From contig MU130547.1 in the NCBI GenBank assembly GCA_015039465.1, forward strand, positions 136,853 to 181,519: a stretch of 44,667 bases of DNA. Reading direction: 5' to 3'. A model generated the notes under the pieces. That model ran no database searches. It had not been told where the DNA came from and was given only the letters and a program-made list of their open reading frames with translations. How positions within the stretch are numbered: position 1 is the stretch's first letter; the number at the start of each line of letters is the position of its first letter. Source of the stretch: Phlegmacium glaucopus (Eukaryota > Basidiomycota > Agaricomycetes > Agaricales > Cortinariaceae). The translations under genes and the position numbers were made by a program. Positions 1 to 9,696 of this stretch are shown one piece after another.

Positions 1-240
1 TACCGTTGTGCCGTAACGGTGGTAGATTATTACTTATTATAAGATACATAACGATAACCATCTAAAAATTTATAATCATCATTAACTCAGGCCAGGAACA
101 GGCCATGACAGACGAGCCTGAACATACGACAAAGGTCACTGACAGGCAGTCTGAAAAGGTAACCTGTACAGGCGGCCTGAATAACAGGCCGTAACCTGTT
201 AGGTACTTTTTAATGTAATTTAATTTTTCACAATCCTGTT
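1..240. repeat. CAGGCC-rich degenerate short repeats, no gene
   Basis: No coding frame is visible. From about 88 to 210 the words AGGCC, CAGGC, CCTG and GCCTG recur on both strands (for example AACAGGCC, GACAGGCAG, GTACAGGCGGCCTG, AACAGGCCG). This gives a degenerate palindromic repeat patch similar in style, though not in sequence, to the CCGG-rich patch at 1.7-1.9 kb. Function unknown. Confidence 0.4.
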
Positions 241-242
241 TT

Positions 243-1200
243 TTGTTCAGCCCGCGAGTTGGTCACGTGACTACATCAACAAGCAGCAACTCGTCATCTC
301 ACACCCGTCACTTCCGTCACCTCCATCACACAACAACCATAACCACCACCACAACAGACGAGGACAGAGGGCAACAGACAACAACAACAACAACACAAAC
401 GATGATGACGACGACACAAACGACGACAACAACAACACAAATGATGACAACGACAACACAAACAACAACAACAACAACAAACGACGACCAACGACGACGA
501 CTGACGATGGACGACGATGACTAGTGATGATGACGACGATGGCTACCCCCCTCACAAGGGGGGTTATTAGTTTGTTTTTTTCTTTTAATTTTACTTTACT
601 AATTACTACCATCAGGTCAACACCATCACCCCCCCTCTCACCAGGGGGGGTTTTTTGATTAGATTTCGAATATTGACGAACCACGACACACAAACAACCC
701 ACGAACAATGATGAACAACAACAAACAAACAACAACCAATGAAAACAACTGACAATCGACGACAACGGCTACCCCCCTCACGAGGGGGGTTTTTAGTTTG
801 TTTCTTTTCTTTTAATTTAATTTTACTAATTACTACCATCAGGTCAACACCATCCCCCCCCCCCCCCTTCACCAGGGGGGGTTTTTTTATTAGATATCGA
901 ATATCCACAAACCATGACACACAAACGACGCACAAACCACAAACAACCACAAACAACCCACAAACAACGACCCACGACGCATGAACGACAACGACGCACG
1001 AACGACAACGACGCATGAACAACGACAACGCATGAACAATGACAACAAACAAACGATGACAACAAACAAATGACAACAAACAAACAAACAAACGACGATG
1101 GCAACCCCCCCTTGCTGGGGGGGGGTTTTGTTTGATTTTAGTAGGCTACGATGTTGAACCCCCCTCACTGGGGGGTTTTTTGTTGTTTTAACAGGCTACG
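243..1200. repeat. Microsatellite cluster 1 with C-run/G-run hairpins
   Basis: ACA/ACG/ATG trinucleotide runs are punctuated by short perfect hairpins made of a C-run, a TCACAA- or TCACCA-like loop and a G-run. Hairpins lie at about 545-564, 629-650, 771-790, 854-891, 1101-1125 and 1157-1176, with a weaker one at 1512-1532. A unit of about 225 bp (hairpin, T-rich spacer, ACTAATTACTACCATCAGG, second hairpin, then microsatellite) occurs twice, from about 545 and from about 771. Long open frames here translate only to Thr/Val/Cys-rich low-complexity peptides and are not genes. Confidence 0.8.
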
Positions 1201-1445
1201 ACGACGACGACACTCGTCGTCGTCCGTTTCAACCACCCACACACACACTTGTTTCGCCCCCACACACCCGTTTCCCCCCCCCGACTGTCCGTTTCGACCA
1301 CCCACCCACCGGTTTCAACCGGTTTCAACCGGTATCGACCACCCACCCCCCTTTTGGACCACCATCCACCCGTATCGGTTGCCACCCACCGGTATAGACC
1401 ACCCGCCACCTGTTTCGACCACTCGGCTACCCCTTTCAACCCTCT
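1200..1445. repeat. GGTTTCAACCACCCACC-type minisatellite
   Basis: This is a degenerate minisatellite built from (G)TTTC(A/G)ACC and CCACCCACC words, repeated from about 1226 to 1440 (GTTTCAACC, GTTTCGACC, GGTATCGACC, GGTATAGACC). It abuts hairpin cluster 1. Open frames through it are low-complexity artefacts. From 1445 to 1690 there is AT-rich sequence with nothing recognisable apart from the hairpin near 1512-1532. Confidence 0.6.
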
Positions 1446-1694
1446 ATTCCATCCTTTTTAAGTATATATATTATTGTAAGTAGTTATATTGTTGTAATTA
1501 CTAGCTACCACAACCCCCTTTACAAGGAGGGGTATAAATTTTAATAAATATGTTGTTAAAATTAAAAAATATGAGTTAGTAAGGAATTGAGTTTAATTGA
1601 TTAAAGTAAATAAATAAAAATATGGATGTACATATAACATTGATAAAGTCAGACAGAATAATGAAAATACTTGCTTAAAATGTATATTGTCCAA

Positions 1695-1885
1695 TAAAAT
1701 TCCGGTGGAAGTCCGGCGGAATCTGACCGGACATATAGTCCGGTCATGTTTCTACATCCACCAGACTCTGACTGGACTTTGACCGGACTTCCACCGGACT
1801 TCCACCGGACTCCGGCGGAATTTTACCAGAGTCTGTCGGAGTCCGCCGGAGTCCGGTCAAGTCCGGCGGAGTCCGGCCGGACAAT
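1695..1885. repeat. CCGG-rich inverted repeat patch
   Basis: The word TCCGG and its complement recur about every 10-15 bp. The start (AAAATTCCGGTGGAAGTCCGG, from about 1696) is mirrored by CCGGACTTCCACCGGA and CCGGACTCCGGCGGAATTTT near 1783-1824, so the left part can fold back on itself. A second set, AGTCCGCCGGAGTCCGG, follows to about 1883. It lies just 5' of the P450 relic. No coding frame is convincing. Confidence 0.55.
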
Positions 1886-1939
1886 GTGGGGGACTGTAAA
1901 ATACACCTCCAATCGAAAACTAAACTTTTCGCATTTCAG

Positions 1940-2512
1940 GCTGCTGGCAATGCCATTCCATCTTTCGTATCTACGGCGCTTGCAGATGAAAGCTCCCTCC
2001 CATGAAGATATCAAGGATTTGAAGTCCACTGCAAGTTCTGTGTATGGCGGTAAGGTTGTAAGGTTGTACTAGGTTACAACAGATACTCAACTTACTCGAA
2101 ACTCTTCATCGTCTAGGTGGTACTGATAGCAGGGTCTCAGCCGAATACGCTTTCTTCCTGGTTATCATACTTTATCCTGGTTGATATCTTTACTTTCACG
2201 AAGATATGGATAACTAACTCCTGAGTTTTTTTCTCCAGATGTTCAGAAAAAGGCGCGTGTGGAACTCGATTCTTTCATCGATGAACAACGACTACCTGGA
2301 TTTGTCGACCCCGCCCGCCATATACCAATGCTCTCGTTACGGAAGTCCTTCGATGGAATAATCATGATGTTGCTCCCACAGGTACAACCTTGATCTGTCC
2401 TGGAATGTATCTCGCCGAAGCTTCCCTCTTCGCGTGCGTTGCAACATCGCTTGCCGTTTTCCATATTGACACAGTTGTTGTAAATGGCGTCCCTGTCGTT
2501 CCTCTTCACTAG
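1940..2512 (+). pseudogene. Cytochrome P450 relic (C-terminal fragments)
   Basis: Three exon remnants in order encode C-terminal pieces of a fungal cytochrome P450, a heme monooxygenase normally anchored in the ER membrane. Exon remnant 1940-2049 gives AGNAIPSFVSTALAD and then an I-helix approach, with a 1-nt loss near CTCCCATGAA. After an intron (2050-2116, GTAAGG...CTAG), 2117-2179 gives the I-helix-like GGTDSRVSAEYAFF. After a second intron (2180-2238), DVQKKARVELDSFIDEQ and LPGFVD follow, then a frame break, then NALVTEVLRWN with the K-helix ExxR (E-V-L-R). The heme segment ICPGMYLAEASLF follows directly, with the Cys codon at 2396, ending at TAG 2510-2512. The N-terminal half and the stretch between ExxR and the heme loop are missing. 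Clearly a dead copy; the subfamily was not assigned. Confidence 0.85.
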
Positions 2513-3557
2513 AGTACTTCAGGGATCATAAGGTTTGCGTTTCATAACGTTAGATATATGGAAGATTATCTACTTACGGTTCTTCCTTCCCCTCCCTTTT
2601 ACTCGCAGTTACCCAAAGCCATTCCAATGTTCTATTAGACCTCGCTCGGAGAAAGCAGCATCCTTGATTGCAGATTTACTTTAAACTATTTATCATTACT
2701 CTTTGATTCCAGGAAGTTTTTTTTATTGGGCTCACCTGGCATTTTCGCTACATATTTCGCTTCCATTTAAACGTGGGCGCCTGACCCTGTATTCCGTTGA
2801 CCCTCATTTGTTATACCTTCAAGTTAGTTCGCATAATAATGCAATACATTTTTATCCATGCAGATCGTTCGATTTGTGATTCTCAACACTCATACAGGTC
2901 TTTTCTTCGATGCGTGCCAGTGCTAAATGCGATCCAATACAAATACAGGTAAGTGACATATCAAATAGTGATACAGGTTACGACCCGCTAGCCCGCTCTG
3001 TCCACAGACTCCGTCTGATAATAGGCGTGAATTATGGTATACAAGTGGTGCATTCAACAGACCTATAAATTCCTGGGATTGTCGAACTCCTCCCTCTATC
3101 TGAATGGGAGTTCCAAGTGGGTTATGTGAAACGGGCTCATTGCATTTGACGATTTCCATATAATATTTATTACAATTTACAAGTCCTTGGTAACGGACTC
3201 GGAACGTGTATAATACCTCTGTCACATGGAGGTGACCGTTTGACTCGGAGTTCCTTCCAACTTCCTTCCAACAACCCCGATCGTTCCGTCCATCGATAAC
3301 AGGTTCTGTCCGTCTGACCTCACAGCTTCAAACGGTATAATTCCGATATCTAATGTTGACAATGCAAATAAATCATGAAGAAGATCAGTGACAATGAGCA
3401 ATGGTACGAAAAATAAAATCATTCATACCAGTTGAAAAAATAAATGAATCTTGTAGGCAACGGATTATATGATCCTTCCCTTCAATATTACTGTGAACAT
3501 TCAATCCTATGGTCCTGTGAGCGTATATCAAGTCCTACAACAACTTTAAGAGTTTCT
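2513..3557. repeat. Flank of the tandem array, unit 1, no gene
   Basis: No intact gene is visible. From about 2670 the sequence matches, with gaps, the stretches at about 4900-5300, 7100-7560, 8850-9330 and 13190-14280. Shared landmarks are GTTGACTCTCATTTGTTAT, AATGCGATCCAA, TTACAAGTCCTTGGTAAC, TCCATCGATAACAGGTTCTG and GACAATGAGCAATGGTA. This is the part of the array downstream (on the minus strand) of the decayed gene copies. Confidence 0.7.
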
Positions 3558-4449
3558 TCAAGGCTTAATCTGTATCTGATCCGGAGTAGATGATGACCTG
3601 GGGAACATTGCAAGCGACGACCTCGGGTCATCCTTCCTTGCAGGCCGTCCATCGACCGCAAGACTTCTTGGGGTTTTCAAACCAACATCATCGTCGGTTA
3701 CCCTCAAGGAGGGGGGCTTCGAACCTCTCTCCTCCACTATACCCATCCCCATCGTCTCCTTCCTCTTCATCAGGCTCTGCAGAACAATTTTAGCAGCGAT
3801 GTTCAGAAAATCAAGAAAGATAGTAAATTACAGGTACGTTGTCGCATCTTTGTGTTTGCGTTGGTCACCGCATCCTCGGCAGGTGTCTCAGAAATGGCTG
3901 ATGTAGCCAAGGCAGAAGTTGACGCACCAGGGGGAGCAGGTGTTCCCAGTAATGGTGCGGATGGTGCGGATGGCGATGGCATCACAGCCGTTGATGGCGC
4001 GGGTAATGGGATTACGGCGGGGATATTCGAACCACCTGCTGTTGCGCCTGCTATAAAGAGTTGTGGATAAAAGATAATGGATGGATTGCGAAATCAACAT
4101 ACTTTCGAAGGGCGTGATGGGGACCTCGTACGCCGACAGATCTGTACGCTGCCCCCGAAGGGAGGGACCCGAACGACCCCTGTCGTACGGTGTGCTCTGG
4201 CTCGGTTAATTCGGGTTGCCGCCTACCATCGAAGTGTTGCTCGACGGGGGTCTCTGTGCCGAGCCAGCTCCTGTGGTGTTGGTGGAACGATCTCATGAGA
4301 TTGTTCCTGATGGCGCATGTATACTATGGTATTGGTATTGAACCTCCGTCCTGCGGCGCGCTGTGTTGATTGCGACTTGGGGGTTGATACAGATGATGCT
4401 GCTGACCCATGACAGGGCCAACAGAATGTTGCATTGGAGTGCTAGGCAT
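3558..4449 (-). pseudogene. Decayed gene copy A of a tandem family, unknown function
   Basis: Minus-strand gene remnant not matched to a known family. It would start at ATG 4449 (MPSTPMQHSVGPVMGQQ), run through a Gln/Pro/Ser-rich exon that is broken by a stop (IPIP then TAG, near 4334), and resume in another frame up to a GTATGTTGATT donor near 4103. A small intron ends in CTTTATAG near 4056. The next exon is Pro/Ala/Ser/Thr-rich (GATAGGSNIPAVIPLPAPST). After an intron (GTACCTG...TTCTGCAG) comes an acidic exon with QPDEEEGDDGDG that stops soon after. Copies B and C share the same exon and intron borders. Composition suggests a disordered protein; no catalytic motif was seen. Probably non-functional. 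Confidence 0.55.
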
Positions 4450-4588
4450 AGTGCTGCCCTGTGACGCTAGGAGTTGTCGCAGAAGCAATAAGAATTTTAC
4501 GACTGAATTTAGGAGTTGGTGTCGTTGGGATGCATCATATATCGGGGTTGATTGGGAGCTGAGGGAAGGGATTCAAGCGAAGCCAACC

Positions 4589-4596
4589 TTATATAT
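4589..4596 (-). promoter_or_regulatory. TATA box of decayed copy A
   Basis: ACATATATAAGG on the minus strand lies about 140 nt upstream of the copy A start codon. It is followed by TTGGCTTCGCTTGAATCC and a pyrimidine/C-rich stretch (CCCTTCCCTCAGCTCCCAA). The same block precedes copies B and C, which is the best evidence that this is the core promoter. Confidence 0.5.
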
Positions 4597-5985
4597 GTGG
4601 TCTTTATGTTTCTAGTTTGCCTATTTCGTGCACAATTTACTAACAATGTATTTTGCAGGACAATTGACTCATTCCCATGGAGAAACCCTGAACGACAGTG
4701 CTGTTAAACTGCTGTTAACTCCCCTTTTGGCTTAGGTTAAGACGAATGCTGTAGATCAATTTGGAACTTCTATGGATGGGTGACAGCGTTAAAACGCGCG
4801 TTTGAGGGGTGCTAACTCATGATCCCGATGCTGTGCTTCCTCTCGGTGACCACGCTGGAGCCATTAGACCTTGCTCAGAGACAGCAGCATCCTTTATTGC
4901 AGAATCAATTTAACTATTTATCATGCCTTTTGATCCTAGGATTTTATTTTTTTGGGCGCACGTTGCATTTTCTTTCGTTCCTTGTTACAAATTTCATTTC
5001 GATTTAAACTTGGCTTATATTCCGTTGACTCATCATTTGTTATACCTGTTTCCTGCTTAGTTTGCATGGTAATAATGCAATACATTCGCTATCGGTTGAT
5101 ATCGGGGGCAAAGTCGACCTACTCAAGTGCTGTCATAGCAAAAATATTATGATCAGTAACCACCCACGCAGATTCGTTCGATTTCTACTCTCAACGTTCA
5201 CTCATAGATGACTTTTCTTCGATGGGTCCCAATGCCAAATACGATCCAATACAAATAAGAATAAGCAACATAGTAGCACAAGTTGCGACCCGCTAACGTG
5301 AATTATGGCATACAAATCTAGAAGTTCCTGGGAACATCAAACCCCCGTCTGTAGTACTTGAAAAGGGGATTCTGTGAACGAGTCACTGCATATGATAATT
5401 TCTTTGTTAGAATATTTATTACCGGTCCTTTGTTCTATTACCCTTCAGTCCTTTGTTATAAACATTGCGACATACTCGCTGGGAAACCTGTTCTCGTCCT
5501 ATCAAGAAGAGGAAGAAAACTATGTAAAAGGCTTTATCACGATCTCTTGCATCGTGATTCCAGAATCGTTGATCATCAGATCAAACAGGATTTTTCAAGT
5601 TCATCCGAGTTCTACAATTTCCTTCATTTGTATTTGACTTCTTTTTCTTTTGTAACAGCAGTTGTCCTATATATACGCATTCCTAAACGGGTTATCGTTG
5701 CCACTCCGGGAAAGTGATTGTTTACATATGTGACACTGTTTGTTCTGTGATTGTCATCACTTTATCCTATTCGACGACCTTAAAACAGTATAATTAACCA
5801 ACTAATGTCGACAAAGCAGAGAGGTCATGAAGAAGACCAGCAACATGGTGAGAAAAAAAACTCATTCACGCTGCTAAATACGAACGAAAAAGAGAAGAAT
5901 CTTGTAGGCAAGCAACTATATGATGCTCCCCGTCAATATTCATAATCGGTATCATCGGACCCTAAGGAGGTCGTATCAAATTCGA
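4597..5985. repeat. Array spacer between copies A and B
   Basis: No intact gene. The stretch from about 4620 to 4770 (GACAATTGACTCATTCCCATGG, CCCTGAACGACAGTGCTGTTAA) recurs at about 6830-6960 and 8630-8760. The stretch from 4900 to 5300 and the one from 5380 to 5960 match the other flanks of the array. Open frames of 60-120 codons here differ between copies and look like chance. Confidence 0.6.
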
Positions 5986-6636
5986 TCGGCTCTGTAGAAG
6001 AATTTTAGCGACGATGTTCAGAGGATCAAGAAAGATAGTAAATTACACATATGTTCTTGCATTTGCTTAGGTCGCCGCGTCCTCGTCGGGCATCTCAGAA
6101 AACGGCTGTCACAGCCGACATAGTCGATGTAGGAGTGGAAGTCGGCGCAGTAGGTGGAGATAGTGCCGATGTCGACGGCGTTGGTGATGGGAATATGGGG
6201 ATTACTGAACCACCTGTTGTTGCGCCTGCTATAAAGAGTTGTGGATAAAAAGGTGATGGGCGGGTTGCGAAATCAACATACTTTCCAAGCGCATGATGGG
6301 GACCTCGTACACCGACAGGTCTGTACGCAGCCTCTGAAGGGAGGGGCCCGAATGATCTTTGTCGTATGGTTTTCTCCCCGTCTGTTGCATTGTGTTGCAG
6401 TCGACCACCGAAGGGTTACTTGACGGGGGTCTCCGTGACAAGCCAGCTCCTGAGTTGTTCGTGGAATGACCTTCTGTGGTTCGTCTTGATGATTCAGGTA
6501 AAAAGTTGTTCGACATTTGGGCCTCCGTCCTGCGGCGCCCGCTGTGTTGATTGCGACCTGGAGGTTGATACTTATGTTGTTGCTGCTGACCCATGACAGG
6601 GCCAACGCAGTATAACGAGCCGTAGATCTGTTGCAT
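5986..6636 (-). pseudogene. Decayed gene copy B of the tandem family
   Basis: This is the best preserved first exon of the family. From ATG 6636 (MQQIYGSLYCVGPVMGQQQQ) an uninterrupted Gln/Arg/Ser/Asn-rich frame of about 120 codons runs to the conserved GTATGTTGATT donor near 6280. After the ...CTTTATAG acceptor the next exon (GATTGGSVIPIFPSPTPST) hits a stop at TAVF near 6105, where copy A stays open. The acidic last exon seen in copies A and C is mostly deleted (5955-6000). Function unknown; a secondary ATG frame upstream exists (MASSPFPQLAV) but is in another frame. Likely a pseudogene, although the first exon could still be translated. Confidence 0.5.
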
Positions 6637-6760
6637 TGGAGGTTGTCATTGGTTGATTGGAAATGGTAGGAAGGATGGCCGGATTTGGGGGTTGGTATTA
6701 TTGGTATACATCGTATTTCGGGGTTGACTGCGAGCTGAGGGAAGGGACTCGAAGCCAACG

Positions 6761-6767
6761 TTATATA
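6761..6767 (-). promoter_or_regulatory. TATA box of decayed copy B
   Basis: CACATATATAACG on the minus strand is in the same relative place as in copies A and C, about 125 nt upstream of the copy B start, and is followed by the same GTTGGCTTCGA...CCCTTCCCTCAGCTC context. Confidence 0.45.
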
Positions 6768-6829
6768 TGTGGTGTCTATGTTTCCAGTTTGCCTATTTCG
6801 TACACAATTTACTGACAGTGTATTTTACA

Positions 6830-7550
6830 GGACAAATGACTCATTCCTATCATCGAGATGCCCTGAACGACAGTGCTGTGAACTCCCCCTTTTAGCGTAG
6901 GTTAAGACGAATGCTGTAGATCAGCTTGGAGCCTCCATGGATGGATGACAGCGTCAAAACGCGCATTTGAGGGTGCTGGGAGGTTTAAGAGAACATAACT
7001 CATGATGACGACGATGCTTTGCTTCCTCGCGGCGAACATGCTGGAACGTCAAAGCCTTTGAACCGCGCTCAGAGAAAACAGCATCCTTAATTGCAGAGTT
7101 ACTTTAACTATTTATCATGCCCTTTGATTCCAGGAAGTTTTCTGTTTTTGAGCGCACCTTGCGTTGTCTGCCGTTCCTTGCTACATATTCATTTCAATTC
7201 AAACTTGGCTTGTAGTAAGAAATTTTATCACAATTTACAAGTCCTTGGTAACGGGTTGCGTAGACAAAAAATAATACCTCTGTCACATGTGCCAGAGGTG
7301 ACCGTTTGAGTTCCTTCCAACTTCCTCTCAACAATCCCGATCGTTCCGTCCATCGATAACGGGTTCTGTCTGTGCGACCTGACGGCTTCAAAATGGTATA
7401 ATTCCGACATCTAATGTCGACAACGCAAGAAAATCGCGAAGAAGATCAGTGACAATGAGCAATGGTATGAAAAATAAATCATTCGTACCAATTGTAAAAA
7501 TTAAAATGAATCTTGTAGATAACGCACTGTACGATCCTCTTCTTCAAAAT
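6830..7550. repeat. Array spacer between copies B and C
   Basis: No gene is visible. It repeats the landmarks of the other spacers: GACAAATGACTCATTCC, CCCTGAACGACAGTGCTGTG, TTTATCATGCCCTTTGATTCC, TTACAAGTCCTTGGTAACGG, CGTCCATCGATAACGGGTTC and GACAATGAGCAATGGTATG. It is shorter than the A-B spacer, so the array has suffered deletions. Confidence 0.6.
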
Positions 7551-7559
7551 TGTTAGTCT

Positions 7560-8422
7560 GTATCCGATCCGGAGGAGATCGTATGACCTGGAGAACGTTG
7601 CAAACGACGACCTCGCGTCATTCTTCCTTGCAGGCTGTCATCGAGAGGTTCGCAAACCAAGATCATCGTCGGTTCCCCTCAAGGAGGGGATTCGAACCTC
7701 TCTACACATCCCCATCGCCTTCATCATCATCTTCTTCATCGGGTTCTGCAGGAGAATTTTAGCGACAATGCTCAGAAAATCATGAATGATAGTAAATTAC
7801 ACGTACGTTCTCGCATCTTTGTGTTTGCCGCGTCCTCTGCGGGTGTCTTAGAAAAATCTGCCACAGCCGATGTAGCAGGAGGTTGACATCGGCGCAGCAG
7901 GTGGAGGTGCTGCCAGTGCTGATGACGATGGCATCAACGACACGGGATTACAGCAGGGACACCCGATCCACCTGCTGTTGCACCTGCTATAAAGAGTTGT
8001 GAATAAAAGATAATGGATGGATTGCGAAGTCAACATACCTTGCAACTCCACGAAGGGGAATGTAACGACAAGACAGGGGAAAGAACGTGAAAGAGATAAA
8101 CCAGGCCGACAGATCTGTACGCTGTCTCCGAAGGGAGGGACCCGAATGATCCCTGTCGTACAGTTTGCTCCGGCTCGGTTGAATCGGGTTGCCGTCTACC
8201 ATTGAAGGGTTGCTCGACGGGGGTCTCTGCCGAGCCAGCTCCTGTGTTGTTGGTGGACGATCTCTTGAGATTGTTCCTGATGACGCATGTATCTTATGGT
8301 AATGGTTTCGAACCTCCGTCCTGCGGCGCACTGTGTTGATTGCGACTTGGAGGATGATACCGATGTTGATGCTGCTGACCCATGACAGGGCCAACGGAGT
8401 GTTGCATTGGAGTGCTGGGCAT
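7560..8422 (-). pseudogene. Decayed gene copy C of the tandem family
   Basis: Third copy on the minus strand. The start ATG 8422 (MPSTPMQHSVGPVMGQQ) is identical to that of copy A. The first exon breaks at KPLP-stop near 8300, then continues out of frame (RSSTNNTGAG, EQPFNGRQPDSTEPEQT) to the splice region near 8030. The Pro/Ala-rich second exon is shortened (7850-7985) and the acidic exon reads EPDEEDDDEGDGDV then stop near 7720. Several independent breaks show it is dead. Closer to copy A than to copy B in its first exon. Confidence 0.55.
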
Positions 8423-8558
8423 AGTGCTGCCCTACGACGCTAAGAGTTGTTACAGAAGCAATAAGAACTACGACTGAATTTAGGAGTTGGTGTCATTGGG
8501 ATACATCGTATATCGGGGTTGATTGGGAGCTGAGGGAAGGGATTCAAGTGAAGCCAAC

Positions 8559-8568
8559 CTTATATATG
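8559..8568 (-). promoter_or_regulatory. TATA box of decayed copy C
   Basis: CATATATAAGG on the minus strand, about 140 nt upstream of the copy C start codon and in the same block (TTGGCTTCACTTGAATCC) as copy A. Confidence 0.45.
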
Positions 8569-8569
8569 T

Positions 8570-9696
8570 GGTGCTTATGTTTCTAGTTTGCCTATTTCAT
8601 GCACAATTTACTAACAATGTATTTCGCATGACAAATGACTCATTCCCATGGAGAAACCCTGAACGACAGTGCTGTTAAATTGCTGTTAACTCCCCTTTTG
8701 GCTTAGGTTAAGACGAATGCTGTAGATCAATTTGGAACTTCTATGGATGGATGACGGTGTTAAAACGCGCGTTAGAGGGTGCTAACTCATGATCATGATG
8801 GCTATGCTTCCTTGCAGCGAATGCGGCATCCTTGCATATTTACATTAACCATTTACCATGCTTTTTGATTCTAGAATTTATTTTATTGGGCGCACCCGGC
8901 ATTTTCTCTCCGACTCGTTTCTTGCTACATATTTCACTTCGATTTTTACTCGGCTTGTATTCCGTTGACTCTCATTTTTTAAATCTTAGTTTGCATATTA
9001 CAGGTACTTTCTTCGATAGGTGCCAGTGCCAAATGCGATCCAACACAAATACAGATAAGCGACATATTTAATAGTAATACAACTTACGACCCCCTAGTTC
9101 AATCTAGAAGTACCTGGGGACGTCAAAATCCTCCCTCCCTCCACCTGAACCGGAGTTTCGAAAAGGTTATGTGAAACAGCTCAGTGCATTTGACGATTCC
9201 TGTGTCAGAACATTTATTACAAGTCCTTGGTCCTTTTTCAGCCACCACGCCAAAAAACTCTGTGGTGAGGCAGTAAAGCATACTGGACCGTATAGACTGA
9301 AGTGTGTCTAAAAATATACACATTCCTAAACGGGTTATCATTGACATTTTAATTTTCGGGCGAATGGTCCATTATATAAAAGACATCAAATTGGTTGAAC
9401 GTCGTGCTACACTATCTATGTGTGAATTGTCCCCTATCGCTCTTCACCCTCCGTAGCAGTCGTCCAGTCTGCAATTCATGACAACCTCCAAGTTTATGCC
9501 GAACCCTCCCAACCCCCCTAAGGTTGATCCTGTAACCAAAGAACGCCGATATCGCCTCCTTGAACTTACAAAGCAAACGTTCCCGGACGGCAAGGTTCCA
9601 GATCCATACACAAGCACCTGGGTCCCAAGATCCACTTCGTAATGTGAATAAAAAAAATACATCCGGGGGGGTGTGAATTTTTCGTGAAGATCATCC
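8570..9696. repeat. End of the tandem array and gene-free spacer
   Basis: From 8570 to about 9330 the sequence is another, shortened copy of the array spacer (GACAAATGACTCATTCCCATGG, CGTTGACTCTCATT, AATGCGATCCAACACAAATACAG, TTTATTACAAGTCCTTGG). It lacks a gene copy. From about 9350 to 9696 it is unique sequence downstream of the next gene; nothing else was recognised there. Confidence 0.55.

Noticed and set aside
243..1168. Several overlapping open frames on both strands in the first 1.2 kb
   Set aside because: All translate microsatellite DNA into Thr, Cys/Val or His runs, overlap one another antisense and lack splice or codon evidence.
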